Part shown: in pieces, positions 10,701 through 18,425 of the stretch
Layout of the letters: each line of letters opens with the position of its first letter
Position numbering within the stretch: the first letter of the stretch is position 1
Assembly (NCBI GenBank): GCA_023393895.1
Contig: JAEXBT010000236.1
Coordinates: 1 to 18,425 of the forward strand
DNA from: Pseudomonadota bacterium
GTDB lineage: Bacteria; Pseudomonadota; Gammaproteobacteria; Xanthomonadales; Xanthomonadaceae
DNA: 18,425 bases
Reading direction: 5' to 3'
Position numbers and translations under genes: made by a program
Notes under the pieces: generated by a model
What the model saw: only the letters and a program-made list of their open reading frames with translations
Told to the model about the DNA's origin: nothing
Databases searched by the model: none

Positions 10701-12293
10701 GTGAGCGAGTCCGGCCGCCGGGCCCCGGCTGCCAGCCCCGGCCTGCTGCGCGGCATTTCCGCGTTCAGTTCGATGACGATGCTCTCGCGCATCGCCGGTT
10801 TCGCCCGCGACGCGTTGCAGAGCCGGCTGTTCGGGGTGTCGCCGGCGATGGACGCCTTCGTCATCGCCTACCGGATCCCGAATTACCTGCGGCGGATCTT
10901 CGCCGAGGGCTCGATGCAGATGGCCTTCGTGCCGGTGCTGAACGAAATCCGTGAACGCGGTGACGACAGGGCGCTGAAGGAATTCGTGGACCGGATGGCG
11001 GGCGCGCTGTTCGCGGTGGTGTTCGTGGTGGTCGGCATCGGCATGATCGCCGCGCCCTGGGTGGCCGCGCTGTTCGCGCCGGGCGCCGCCAGCGATCCGC
11101 TCAAGCTCGGGCTGATCGCCGACATGCTGCGCATCACCTTCCCCTACCTCGTCTTCATCTCGATGATGGCGCTGGTGGCCTCGGTGCTGAACAGCTTCGG
11201 AAAGTTCGCGCTGCCGGCGTTCACACCGGTGCTGCACAACCTCACCGTGATCGCGGCGATGCTGTTCCTCGCGCCGTATTTCCCGGAAGCGATCCGTCCG
11301 AAGGCGCTCGCCTGGGGCGTGCTGGCGGCGGGGATCCTGCAGCTGGTCGTGCTGTGGCCGGCGTTGGGTCGGCTCGGCATCCGGCCCACCTTCAAGCTGG
11401 GCTTCTCACACCCCGACGTCCGCAGGGTCGGCAAGCTGATGCTGCCGACGCTGTTCTCTTCCTCGGTGGCGCAGCTGAACCTGCTGGTGGGCACGGTGTT
11501 CGCGTCGCTGCTGGTGACCGGTAGCCAGACCTGGCTGTACCTGTCGGACCGGCTGGTGGAGTTTCCGCTCGGGCTGTTCGGCGTGGCGATCGGCACGGTC
11601 ATCCTGCCGCATCTGTCGCGCCGCCACGCCGCCACCGATGCCGCCGGCTATTCGGCCGCGCTCGACTGGGGCCTGCGGATGGCGCTGCTGCTCGGCGTGC
11701 CAGCCGGGGCAGGCCTGCTGCTGCTGGCCGAGCCGCTCACCTCGGTGGTCTACCAGGGCGGCCGCTTCACCGCCTTCGACACCCGCATGGCAGCGCTGAG
11801 CCTGTCGGCGATGAGCCTGGGCGTGCCCGCCTTCATGCTCAGCAAGGTGCTGTCGCCGGCGTTCTATGCGCGCCAGGACACGAAAACGCCGATGCGCGCC
11901 GCCATCATCACCGTGGTTGTCAACGTGCTGCTGACCATCGCGATCACCACGCCGCTCTGGCTCCACAAGGTGGAGGGCGCCCACGCGGGCATCGCACTGG
12001 CCACCGCGCTGGCCGGCATCGTCAACGCGTGGCTGCTGTGGCGGTATCTCAAGCGTGATGGTCTGCTGGTGCCGCGGCCGGGCTGGGGGGCGTTCCTGCT
12101 GAAGCTGCTGGTGGCCTGCGCGGTGATGGCTGCGGTGGTGATGGCGATTCGTTACCACGTCGGTGACTGGCGCGCGCTGCCGGGGCTGACGACGCGTGTG
12201 GCCTGGTTGTTCGCCGCGATCGGTGCCGGGGTGCTGGCCTATGGCGGCGCGCAGGTGGCGATGGGGTTGCGGCCGCGTCATCTGCGGCATTGA
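10701..12293 (+). CDS. murJ: Lipid II flippase MurJ
   Basis: MurJ moves lipid II across the inner membrane for peptidoglycan synthesis. The 530-residue, highly hydrophobic protein (about 14 membrane segments) is close to the E. coli length of 511. Functional charged residues are kept at a constant offset of 12 from E. coli: Arg30, Arg36, Asp51 and Arg64 in [32 protein letters not shown]; Arg284 in [18 protein letters not shown] matches the cavity Arg270. The GTG at 10701 was chosen because it follows the rpsT promoter region and gives a normal N-terminus; the reading frame is open much further upstream, across rpsT, which is a composition effect. The Shine-Dalgarno is weak and no clear promoter is seen. 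ribF follows 31 bases after the stop. The murJ-rpsT neighbourhood is typical of this lineage. Confidence 0.96.
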   Translation: MSESGRRAPAASPGLLRGISAFSSMTMLSRIAGFARDALQSRLFGVSPAMDAFVIAYRIPNYLRRIFAEGSMQMAFVPVLNEIRERGDDRALKEFVDRMAGALFAVVFVVVGIGMIAAPWVAALFAPGAASDPLKLGLIADMLRITFPYLVFISMMALVASVLNSFGKFALPAFTPVLHNLTVIAAMLFLAPYFPEAIRPKALAWGVLAAGILQLVVLWPALGRLGIRPTFKLGFSHPDVRRVGKLMLPTLFSSSVAQLNLLVGTVFASLLVTGSQTWLYLSDRLVEFPLGLFGVAIGTVILPHLSRRHAATDAAGYSAALDWGLRMALLLGVPAGAGLLLLAEPLTSVVYQGGRFTAFDTRMAALSLSAMSLGVPAFMLSKVLSPAFYARQDTKTPMRAAIITVVVNVLLTIAITTPLWLHKVEGAHAGIALATALAGIVNAWLLWRYLKRDGLLVPRPGWGAFLLKLLVACAVMAAVVMAIRYHVGDWRALPGLTTRVAWLFAAIGAGVLAYGGAQVAMGLRPRHLRH

Positions 12294-12309
12294 GCCGATG
12301 CCGCGCCGC

Positions 12310-12315
12310 TATACT
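12310..12315 (+). promoter_or_regulatory. Possible -10 box directly before ribF
   Basis: TATACT ends 9 bases before the ribF ATG, so transcription would start within a few bases of the start codon. No strong -35 box is visible at 16-18 bases upstream. Confidence 0.4.
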
Positions 12316-12324
12316 GGCGAATCC

Positions 12325-13281
12325 ATGGATTTCCTGTTCCGCGACGCTGAAGGCGGGCCGTTGTGCCCGCGGGGCAGCGTGGTCTGCATCGGTGCGTTCG
12401 ATGGCCTGCATCTTGGCCATCAGGCGCTGCTGCGCCACGCCGCGACGCGTGCGCACGTGCTGGGCGTGCCCGCGGTCGCGCTGGCGTTCGAGCCACTGCC
12501 GCGCGAGTTCTTCGCGCCGGACGACCCGCCGCCACGGCTGATGCTGCCGCGGGGCAAGGTGCTGGGGGTGCGCGAGGCGGGCATGCATGGCATCGGCCTG
12601 CTGCGCTTCAATCAGGCGATGACGCGGATGCCGGCCGAGAGCTTCATCGAGCAGGTGCTGGTTCGGCGGCTGGCTGCTCACGAAGTATGGGTCGGTCCCG
12701 ATTTCCGCTTCGGCAACCAGCGCCGCGGGGATCTCGCCCTGTTGCGGGCCGAGGGCGCGCGCCACGGCTTCAGCGCGCATGCCATCGAACCGTTCCGCCT
12801 GGAGGGCGAGCGCGTGTCCAGTTCGGCGATCCGGCAGGCACTGGCCGGCGGCGATTTCGCCCGCGCCGAACGGCTCCTCGGCCGGCCCTACGCGATCAGC
12901 GGCCGGGTGGTGCGCGGCAGGCAGCTCGGCCGCACGCTCGGTTTTCCCACCGCAAACCTGCGCTTCCCGCGCAAGCCCGCGTTGCAGGGCATCTATGCGA
13001 CGCGCGTGCACGGGGTGGGCGAGGCGCCTTGGCCTTCGGTGTCGAGCTTCGGCACGCGTCCGACCGTGGATGGCATCGAGCCCTTGCTCGAGGCGCACCT
13101 TTTTGATTTCGACGGCGACCTGTACGGCCGCCACATTGCCGTGGAGTTCGTCGCCAGGCTGCGCGACGAAGCCCGCTTCGACACCTTGGATGCGTTGACC
13201 ACGCAGATGCACGAGGATGCGCGGCACGCGCGCCGCCTGTTGTCCACCGAACCCGATTTCCACCAGGCCGCCTGTGCCTGA
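12325..13281 (+). CDS. ribF: Bifunctional riboflavin kinase / FAD synthetase
   Basis: RibF phosphorylates riboflavin to FMN and adenylates FMN to FAD. The 318-residue product (E. coli 313) has the N-terminal nucleotidyltransferase with GAFDGLHLGH at 23-32, VGPDFRFGNQRRGD near 123-136 and VSSSAIRQAL near 164-173, then the flavokinase domain with GRTLGFPTANLRF near 202-214, GTRPTVDG and an ending FDTLDALTTQMHEDA. All key motifs are intact. I chose the ATG at 12325; it has no good Shine-Dalgarno, and a TATACT sits 9 bases upstream. An in-frame ATG at 12298 would add nine residues. ileS follows 15 bases after the stop, the classic ribF-ileS-lspA-ispH order. Confidence 0.96.
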   Translation: MDFLFRDAEGGPLCPRGSVVCIGAFDGLHLGHQALLRHAATRAHVLGVPAVALAFEPLPREFFAPDDPPPRLMLPRGKVLGVREAGMHGIGLLRFNQAMTRMPAESFIEQVLVRRLAAHEVWVGPDFRFGNQRRGDLALLRAEGARHGFSAHAIEPFRLEGERVSSSAIRQALAGGDFARAERLLGRPYAISGRVVRGRQLGRTLGFPTANLRFPRKPALQGIYATRVHGVGEAPWPSVSSFGTRPTVDGIEPLLEAHLFDFDGDLYGRHIAVEFVARLRDEARFDTLDALTTQMHEDARHARRLLSTEPDFHQAACA

Positions 13282-13296
13282 CCACAAGAACGAACG

Positions 13297-16134
13297 ATGA
13301 GCGAAGCCGAAAGCCAGCGCTACAAATCCACCATCCTGCTGCCGGAAACGGCGTTCCCGATGCGTGGCGACCTGCCGAAGCGCGAGCCGGCGCTGTTCGC
13401 GCAATGGGAGGCCGAAGACCTGTACGGCCAGTTGCGGGCGGCGACGAAGGGACGCCCGACCTTCGTGCTGCACGACGGCCCGCCGTATGCGAACGGCGCA
13501 TTGCACCTGGGCCATGCGCTCAACAAGATCCTGAAGGACGTGATCGTCCGCTCGAAGACGCTGTCCGGCTTCGACGCCCCCTACATCCCCGGCTGGGACT
13601 GCCATGGCCTGCCGATCGAGGTGGCGGTGGAGAAGAAGCACGGCCGGGTCGGGACCAAGCTGGACGCCGCGGCCTATCGCCAGGCCTGCCGCGATTACGC
13701 GCGCGGGCAGATCGACCAGCAGCGCGAGGGCTTCAAGCGGCTCGGCGTGCTCGGCGACTGGGCCAACCCGTACCTGACCCTGGACTTCCGTTACGAGGCC
13801 GACGAGATCCGTGCGCTGGCGCGGATCATCGACAACGGCCACCTGGAGCGCGGGGTGAAGCCGGTGTACTGGTGCTTCGACTGCGGCTCGGCGCTGGCCG
13901 AGGCGGAGATCGAGTACGCCGACAAGCAGTCGCCGGCAGTCGACGTTGCCTATCCGGCGCGCGACGCGCGGGATGTCGCCGCGAAGTTCGGGGTGGAGGT
14001 CGATGCGGCGACCGAGATCGCCATCCCGATCTGGACCACCACGCCATGGACGCTGCCGGCCTCGCTGGCGGTGAGCCTGGGCCCTGAGCTTGATTACGTG
14101 CTGGTGGAGGGGCCGGCGCGCAACGGTGCCCGCCGGCTGCTGTTGCTGGCCGAGGCGCTCGCCGAGAAGGCGCTGAAGCGCTACGGCATCGTTGAAACCC
14201 GGGTGCTGGGCAGGACGAGCGGCGCCGCGCTGGAGGGCTTGGTGCTTGCGCACCCGTTCTATCCGGACCGCGACATCCCGGTCCTCGTCGGCGACCACGT
14301 CAGCGCAGAGGACGGCACCGGCGCCGTGCACACCGCACCCGGCCACGGTGCCGAGGACTTCGCGATCGGCCGTCAGTACGGATTGCTCGACCGCTACCAG
14401 CCGGCGCAGTTCAATCCGGTCGATGGACGCGGCATCTACCTGCCTTCCACACCTCCGGCGGGTGATGCCGTACTCGCGGGCACGCACGTGTGGAAGGCGC
14501 AGGACGTGCTGCTGCCGAAGCTGGCCGAAAGCGGCGCGATGCTTGCCCACTTCCCGATCACCCACAGCTATCCGCACTGCTGGCGTCACAAGACGCCAGT
14601 GGCGTTCCGCGCCACGCCGCAGTGGTTCATCTCGATGGACCAGGCCGGCCTGCGCGCGAACGCGATGGCCGCGATCAAGGATGTCACTTGGTACCCGGAG
14701 TGGGGCCAGGCGCGCATCGAGGGCATGGTGGCCGGTCGCCCGGACTGGACCATCTCGCGCCAGCGCACCTGGGGCGTGCCGATCGCGCTGTTCGCGCATC
14801 GCGAGACCGGCGAGCCGCATCCGCGCACGGTGGAACTGATGGAGCAGGTCGCGCAGCGCGTCGAGAAGGGCGGGGTGGATGCGTGGTACGCGCTGGATCC
14901 GGCCGAGCTGCTTGGCGAGGAAGCCGCCGACTACGACAAGGTCACCGACATCCTCGACGTCTGGTTCGATTCGGGCGTCAGCCACACCTGCGCGCTGGCC
15001 CATCGCGGCATCGAGCTCCCGGTTGACCTCTATCTGGAAGGCTCGGACCAGCATCGCGGCTGGTTCCAGTCATCGCTACTGACATCGGTGGGGATGTACG
15101 GCCAGGCGCCGTATCGTCAATGCCTGACGCATGGCTTCATCGTCGATGGTGAGGGCCGCAAGTTTTCCAAATCGCTCGGCAACGGCATCGAGCCGCAGCA
15201 GGTACTGAAGGATTTCGGCGCCGACATCCTGCGGCTGTGGGTCGCTTCCAGCGACTACGGCAACGAGATCAACATCTCGCCCGACATCCTCAAGCGCAAT
15301 GCCGACGCCTACCGCCGCATCCGCAACACCGCGCGGTTCCTGCTGGGCAACCTGCACGGCTTCGACCCGGCCCGGGACCTCGTTGCCCCGGCCGACATGG
15401 TGGCGCTCGATCGCTGGATCGTGCATCGCGCGAAGCTGCTGCAGGACCGCATCGTCGCGGCCTACGCGCGCTACGACTTCGCCGAGGTGGTGCAGTCGTT
15501 GATGAACTTCTGCAGCGTGGACCTCGGCTCGCTCTACCTCGATGTCACCAAGGATCGCCTGTACACGATGCAGGCCGATTCGCGCGGCCGCCGTAGCGCG
15601 CAGACCGCGATGCACCACGTGGCCGAGGCCTTCGTGCGCTGGATCGCGCCGATCCTGGCGTTCACCGCCGAGGAGGTCTGGGGCTTCCTGCCGGGGGCGC
15701 GTGCAAGGAACGTCCTGTTCGATGGCTGGTATGAGGGGCTGGTCGAGCTCGACGCCGATGCCGCACTGCCGCCCGCATGCTTCGATCGCCTGCTCGTCGT
15801 GCGCGAACAGGTGGCGAAGACGCTGGAGCCGATGCGTGCCTCGGGCGAGATCGGTGCAGCGCTGGAAGCCGAGGTCGAACTCCGCGTCACCGGTGATGAG
15901 GCGACATGGCTCGCGCCGCTGGCCGATGAGCTGCGCTTCCTCTTCATCAGTGGCGACGTGACGGTCAAGGCCGACGCGGCGCCCGGCATCTCCGCGGTGA
16001 AGACGAACAAGGCGAAGTGCGTGCGCTGCTGGCACCATCGCGCCGACGTCGGTGCAAGTGCGGAGCACCCGCAACTGTGTGGCCGCTGCATCGACAACAT
16101 CGAGGGTGACGGCGAAATGCGGAGGTGGTTCTGA
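13297..16134 (+). CDS. ileS: Isoleucyl-tRNA synthetase
   Basis: IleRS charges tRNA-Ile and edits mischarged valine. At 945 residues it is the E. coli-type enzyme (about 938). Visible parts: PPYANG at 62-67 and the HIGH motif as HLGH at 70-73; [10 protein letters not shown]; the editing CP1 domain with TTPWTLP and [11 protein letters not shown]; the tryptophan-zipper region [13 protein letters not shown]; the second ATP motif as KFSKS at 622-626 instead of KMSKS; and a C-terminal zinc finger Cys908/911/928/931. The start [22 protein letters not shown] fits the family. The Shine-Dalgarno is weak. Its stop overlaps the lspA start (TGATG), so lspA is probably coupled to it. Confidence 0.98.
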   Translation: MSEAESQRYKSTILLPETAFPMRGDLPKREPALFAQWEAEDLYGQLRAATKGRPTFVLHDGPPYANGALHLGHALNKILKDVIVRSKTLSGFDAPYIPGWDCHGLPIEVAVEKKHGRVGTKLDAAAYRQACRDYARGQIDQQREGFKRLGVLGDWANPYLTLDFRYEADEIRALARIIDNGHLERGVKPVYWCFDCGSALAEAEIEYADKQSPAVDVAYPARDARDVAAKFGVEVDAATEIAIPIWTTTPWTLPASLAVSLGPELDYVLVEGPARNGARRLLLLAEALAEKALKRYGIVETRVLGRTSGAALEGLVLAHPFYPDRDIPVLVGDHVSAEDGTGAVHTAPGHGAEDFAIGRQYGLLDRYQPAQFNPVDGRGIYLPSTPPAGDAVLAGTHVWKAQDVLLPKLAESGAMLAHFPITHSYPHCWRHKTPVAFRATPQWFISMDQAGLRANAMAAIKDVTWYPEWGQARIEGMVAGRPDWTISRQRTWGVPIALFAHRETGEPHPRTVELMEQVAQRVEKGGVDAWYALDPAELLGEEAADYDKVTDILDVWFDSGVSHTCALAHRGIELPVDLYLEGSDQHRGWFQSSLLTSVGMYGQAPYRQCLTHGFIVDGEGRKFSKSLGNGIEPQQVLKDFGADILRLWVASSDYGNEINISPDILKRNADAYRRIRNTARFLLGNLHGFDPARDLVAPADMVALDRWIVHRAKLLQDRIVAAYARYDFAEVVQSLMNFCSVDLGSLYLDVTKDRLYTMQADSRGRRSAQTAMHHVAEAFVRWIAPILAFTAEEVWGFLPGARARNVLFDGWYEGLVELDADAALPPACFDRLLVVREQVAKTLEPMRASGEIGAALEAEVELRVTGDEATWLAPLADELRFLFISGDVTVKADAAPGISAVKTNKAKCVRCWHHRADVGASAEHPQLCGRCIDNIEGDGEMRRWF

Positions 16135-16640
16135 TGGCGACGCCCAGACCGAATGCGCTGCCCTGGCTCGGGCTCTCCGCGCTGGTGATCGTGCTCGACC
16201 AGTGGAGCAAGGCGTGGGTGCTGCGAGCGTTGCCGGAGTACACCGACATCGTGGTGATCCCGGGCTTCTGGAACTGGTACCGCACCTACAACACCGGCGC
16301 CGCCTTCAGCTTCCTCGCCAACGCAGGCGGCTGGCAGACCTGGTTCTTCACCGGACTCGCCTTCGCGATCAGCGGACTGCTGGGCTGGTGGCTATGGAAG
16401 ACGCCGCGACGCGACTGGAAGACCGCCATCCCGTATGCGCTGGTGATCGGCGGCGCGATCGGCAACGTGATCGACCGCCTGCAGCACGGCCACGTCATCG
16501 ACTTCGTGAAGTGGTACATCGGCGACAAGGTCTGGCCGGCGTTCAACATCGCCGATGCGGCGATCGTCGGCGGCGCGATCGGCCTGGTGCTGTTCGGCGT
16601 GCTCGGGAGCCGCAAGCCGGGTTCAGAGGAAGGGAAGTAA
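16134..16640 (+). CDS. lspA: Prolipoprotein signal peptidase II
   Basis: LspA removes signal peptides from lipoproteins at the inner membrane. The 168-residue protein has four hydrophobic segments and the conserved blocks: Asp22 in [19 protein letters not shown] (53-62), [11 protein letters not shown] with catalytic Asp114 and FNIADAAI with catalytic Asp141. The start is the ATG at 16134, with GGAGG 8 bases upstream inside ileS; it shares one base with the ileS stop. The frame also contains a GTG at 16125 that has no such site. ispH follows 9 bases after the stop. Confidence 0.97.
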   Translation: MATPRPNALPWLGLSALVIVLDQWSKAWVLRALPEYTDIVVIPGFWNWYRTYNTGAAFSFLANAGGWQTWFFTGLAFAISGLLGWWLWKTPRRDWKTAIPYALVIGGAIGNVIDRLQHGHVIDFVKWYIGDKVWPAFNIADAAIVGGAIGLVLFGVLGSRKPGSEEGK

Positions 16641-16649
16641 GCTCGAACG

Positions 16650-17603
16650 ATGGAAATCCTGCTTGCCAACCCGCGTGGGTTCTGTGCCGGCGTCGACCGC
16701 GCCATCGAGATCGTCAAGCGCGCGATCGAGACGCTGGGTGCGCCGATCTACGTGCGCCACGAGGTCGTGCACAACAAGTTCGTGGTCGATGACCTGAAGC
16801 AACGCGGCGCGGTGTTCGTCGAGGAACTCGATGAAGTCCCGGATGGCGCGACGGTGATCTTCTCCGCGCACGGCGTCTCGCAGGCGGTGCGCGAGGAGGC
16901 GGATCGTCGTGCACTCAAGGTCTTTGATGCCACCTGCCCGCTGGTGACCAAGGTGCATCTGGAGGTGGCGCGGCACTGCCGGCATGGGCGCGACATGATC
17001 CTGATCGGCCACGCCGGCCACCCCGAGGTCGAGGGCACGATGGGCCAATGGACGCGGGAGGGCGCGAGTGGCGCCATCCATCTGGTCGAGGACATGGCCC
17101 AGGCCGAGTCGATCGTGATCGGCCAGCCGGAAAACCTGGCCTACACCACCCAGACCACGCTCTCGGTCGATGACACCCGCGACATCATCGCCACCTTGCG
17201 TCGCCGTTTCCCGGCGATGCAGGGGCCGAAGAACGATGACATCTGCTACGCCACGCAGAACCGGCAGGACGCGGTGCGCGAACTGGCGCAGGCCTGCGAC
17301 CTGATCCTGGTGGTGGGTTCGCCCAACAGCTCGAACTCCAACCGCTTGCGCGAACTGGCGGAGCGGGAGGGAGTCGAGGCCTACCTCATCGACGGTGCGC
17401 ACGAGATCGACCCGGCCTGGGTGGACGGCAAGCGCCAGGTCGGTGTCACCGCCGGCGCGAGTGCGCCGGATGTGCTGGTGCAGGGGGTGCTGGCGCGGTT
17501 GGCCGAACTCGGTGCCGGCGCGCACTGGCGCGAACTCGACGGCGAGCCGGAGGACATGGTCTTCGCGCTGCCGAAGGAATTGCGGCTGCGGCTGGTCGAT
17601 TGA
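16650..17603 (+). CDS. ispH: 4-hydroxy-3-methylbut-2-enyl diphosphate reductase
   Basis: IspH performs the last step of the non-mevalonate pathway, giving IPP and DMAPP from HMBPP with an iron-sulfur cluster. The 317-residue product carries the three cluster ligands Cys12 ([12 protein letters not shown]), Cys96 ([11 protein letters not shown]) and Cys199 ([11 protein letters not shown]), the substrate residues His41, His74 and His124, and the catalytic Glu126 (HAGHPEVEG). [10 protein letters not shown] near residues 229-238 is also conserved. The gene follows lspA directly; in E. coli fkpB lies between these two. Its stop codon lies inside the -35 box of the downstream tRNA promoter. Confidence 0.98.
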   Translation: MEILLANPRGFCAGVDRAIEIVKRAIETLGAPIYVRHEVVHNKFVVDDLKQRGAVFVEELDEVPDGATVIFSAHGVSQAVREEADRRALKVFDATCPLVTKVHLEVARHCRHGRDMILIGHAGHPEVEGTMGQWTREGASGAIHLVEDMAQAESIVIGQPENLAYTTQTTLSVDDTRDIIATLRRRFPAMQGPKNDDICYATQNRQDAVRELAQACDLILVVGSPNSSNSNRLRELAEREGVEAYLIDGAHEIDPAWVDGKRQVGVTAGASAPDVLVQGVLARLAELGAGAHWRELDGEPEDMVFALPKELRLRLVD

Positions 17604-17628
17604 AGGCGGGCTGCGCGGCCCGTATAAT
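17600..17628 (+). promoter_or_regulatory. tRNA-Thr promoter
   Basis: TTGAAG (17600-17605), exactly 17 bases and a perfect TATAAT (17623-17628) precede the tRNA by 10 bases. The -35 box overlaps the ispH stop. The stretch after the -10 is GC-rich, as in stable-RNA promoters under stringent control. Confidence 0.85.
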
Positions 17629-17638
17629 CGCCCGTCCG

Positions 17639-17714
17639 GCCGGAATAGCTCAGTTGGTAGAGCGGCGCATTCGTAATGCGTAGGTCGTAGGTTCGAATCC
17701 TATTTCCGGCACCA
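17639..17714 (+). tRNA. tRNA-Thr (anticodon CGT)
   Basis: 76 bases with an encoded CCA. The acceptor stem GCCGGAA/TTCCGGC pairs fully. The D arm GCTC...GAGC, the anticodon stem GCGCA/TGCGT with loop TTCGTAA (anticodon CGT at 17672-17674, reading ACG) and the T arm with GGTTCGAATCC are all present. It closely resembles E. coli thrW. It has its own promoter and terminator and is probably transcribed alone. Confidence 0.97.
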
Positions 17715-17723
17715 GACAGCAAG

Positions 17724-17751
17724 AACCCCGCGAAAGCGGGGTTTTCTTTTT
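17724..17751 (+). terminator. Terminator after tRNA-Thr
   Basis: AACCCCGC, a GAAA tetraloop and GCGGGGTT are followed by TTCTTTTT. It begins 9 bases after the tRNA. The A-rich left flank is short, so it is stronger rightward than leftward, but it could also act on the convergent zinc-ribbon gene. Confidence 0.93.
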
Positions 17752-17774
17752 GGGCAAGTCCAAAGCACGTAAAG

Positions 17775-18047
17775 TCAGCGCCGCTCCCACTGTCGCAGCA
17801 TCAGCCCCTGCGACACCACGCGCGGATTGCCGCGACTGTGCTGGACCACGCAATACGGGATGCCGTGGCGGTCCGGGAACGAGGACAGCACCTCGACGAT
17901 GCCGCGGCCGTCGTACCAGCGTGTTCCCACCTCGATTTCCTTGTTGCCACAGTCCATGCACCAAGTGTCGCGCGCGTCGCTGTCGAGCGTGCCGCCGCAG
18001 AGCGGGCAGGGCGGAAGCGGGTCATGGGCGGGGACAACAGCGAGCAT
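17775..18047 (-). CDS. Small zinc-ribbon protein of unknown function
   Basis: The function is not recognised. The 90-residue protein starts MLAVVPAHDPLPPCPLCGG and has two CXXC pairs (CPLC and CMDC) 13 residues apart, as in a zinc ribbon. A conserved-looking C-terminal half follows, with RWYDGRG, FPDRHG and VVQHSRGNPRVVS. I chose the ATG at 18047 because AAGGA lies about 9-10 bases upstream; the frame stays open to 18218, but that extension would overlap radA and looks non-coding. The gene is convergent with tRNA-Thr and head-to-head with radA across 142 bases. It could bind nucleic acid or a protein partner; nothing in the sequence decides this. Confidence 0.7.
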   Translation of the reverse strand: MLAVVPAHDPLPPCPLCGGTLDSDARDTWCMDCGNKEIEVGTRWYDGRGIVEVLSSFPDRHGIPYCVVQHSRGNPRVVSQGLMLRQWERR

Positions 18048-18151
18048 GCAGGCGATTCCTTGGGCTTTGACGAATGGCGCAGTGTGCCTGGCCGTGATGC
18101 AATCCAGGCTGAAGCCCATCGGCGGGGTGGAGTGACCAAGTAACGTCGCCC

Positions 18152-18168
18152 GTCGCATCCGGTGCGAC
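18152..18168. promoter_or_regulatory. Operator-like dyad before radA
   Basis: Perfect inverted repeat GTCGCA-N5-TGCGAC that ends 21 bases before the radA start, where a -35 region would lie. It may be a regulator site for radA, the divergent zinc-ribbon gene or both. A chance origin is possible. Confidence 0.35.
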
Positions 18169-18189
18169 CACAGGCTGCACAATGGCGGG

Positions 18190-18425
18190 ATGGCGACCTC
18201 GAGCAAATCCGGCCGCAAGACGGCCTATGTCTGCACCGAATGCGGTGCGGATTACCCGAAGTGGCAGGGCCAGTGCGGCGCCTGTGGCGCATGGGACACG
18301 TTGTCGGAAATAGCGCTGGAAAGCGCGGCCTTAGCAAAGTCCCCGGCCGGGCGTCGCAGTGGCTGGGCGGGCAAGGTGGACGCGCCGAAGATCACCGCAC
18401 TCAAGGATGTGGCACAGAGCGAGAC
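18190..18425 (+). CDS. radA: DNA repair protein RadA, N-terminal part
   Basis: Only the first 78 codons are in the window; the gene runs off the right edge. The start MATSSKSGRKTAYVCTECG leads into the RadA zinc finger with Cys15, Cys18, Cys29 and Cys32 and the diagnostic YPKWQGQCGACGAWDT. The ATPase and Lon-like domains would lie beyond the edge. RadA is a RecA-like helicase that extends branches in recombination. The ATG at 18190 is supported by the distance to the zinc finger; a GGCGGG lies immediately before it, too close for a normal Shine-Dalgarno, and CACAAT at 18178-18183 could be a -10 box giving a nearly leaderless message. Confidence 0.94.
   Translation, partial: MATSSKSGRKTAYVCTECGADYPKWQGQCGACGAWDTLSEIALESAALAKSPAGRRSGWAGKVDAPKITALKDVAQSE

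Noticed and set aside
12049..15054. A 1001-codon open frame on the minus strand across murJ, ribF and ileS.
   Set aside because: Same composition effect; it crosses three well-conserved genes and has no family motif.
17639..17714. tRNA-Thr as an integration site for a mobile element.
   Set aside because: No repeated tRNA 3' end, integrase or shift in base composition is visible downstream within the window.
17750..18070. A 106-codon plus-strand frame after the tRNA.
   Set aside because: It starts inside the terminator tail, is Arg/Ala/Cys-rich without a motif, and is antisense to the better supported zinc-ribbon gene.
18048..18218. N-terminal extension of the zinc-ribbon protein up to 18218.
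   Set aside because: It would overlap the radA start and its promoter; the residues look random, and a good Shine-Dalgarno supports the start at 18047.

Overview
The window is a GC-rich chromosomal stretch of bacterial housekeeping genes. The order cgtA/obgE - rpsT - murJ - ribF - ileS - lspA - ispH - tRNA-Thr - radA, the high GC content and the protein sequences suggest a gammaproteobacterium of the Xanthomonadaceae/Lysobacteraceae type (Lysobacter, Luteimonas, Thermomonas or a relative). That placement is inference from recall, not from a search. I see no phage, insertion sequence, CRISPR array or other sign of recent transfer.

Layout. The left third (22-6527) reads leftward as one tight block: uvrA, then a 4HBT thioesterase that overlaps the uvrA stop by ATGA, then a secreted M1-type zinc metallopeptidase after a 64-base gap, then a six-segment membrane protein of unknown function that starts at the peptidase stop. 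Next (6637-8201), also leftward, is a single gene with its own strong terminator. It encodes an inner-membrane protein with a DUF937/YidB-like cytoplasmic part, an Ala-rich helix with an 11-residue repeat, one membrane segment, a BON-like part and an OmpA-type peptidoglycan-binding part. A 215-base divergent region separates it from the rightward rplU-rpmA operon, which ends in a terminator and is followed by obgE. The convergent pair obgE/rpsT shares a bidirectional terminator; rpsT runs leftward from a near-consensus promoter and a GTG start.

From 10701 everything runs rightward: murJ (lipid II flippase), ribF, ileS, lspA and ispH, closely spaced and in places overlapping. A tRNA-Thr(CGT) with a perfect TATAAT box and a GAAA-loop terminator follows. 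A leftward 90-residue zinc-ribbon protein of unknown function lies head-to-head with radA, whose 5' end is cut by the window edge.

How the genes relate: the window mixes DNA repair (uvrA, radA), ribosome components and assembly (L21, L27, S20, ObgE), envelope building (MurJ, LspA, the OmpA-like protein), cofactor and isoprenoid supply (RibF, IspH) and translation (IleS, tRNA-Thr). I find no convincing previously undescribed system. The items most worth a second look are the multi-part DUF937/11-mer/BON/OmpA protein, the unassigned peptidase plus membrane-protein pair, the small zinc-ribbon protein, a KFSKS variant in IleS, and several operator-like dyads in the divergent spacers.
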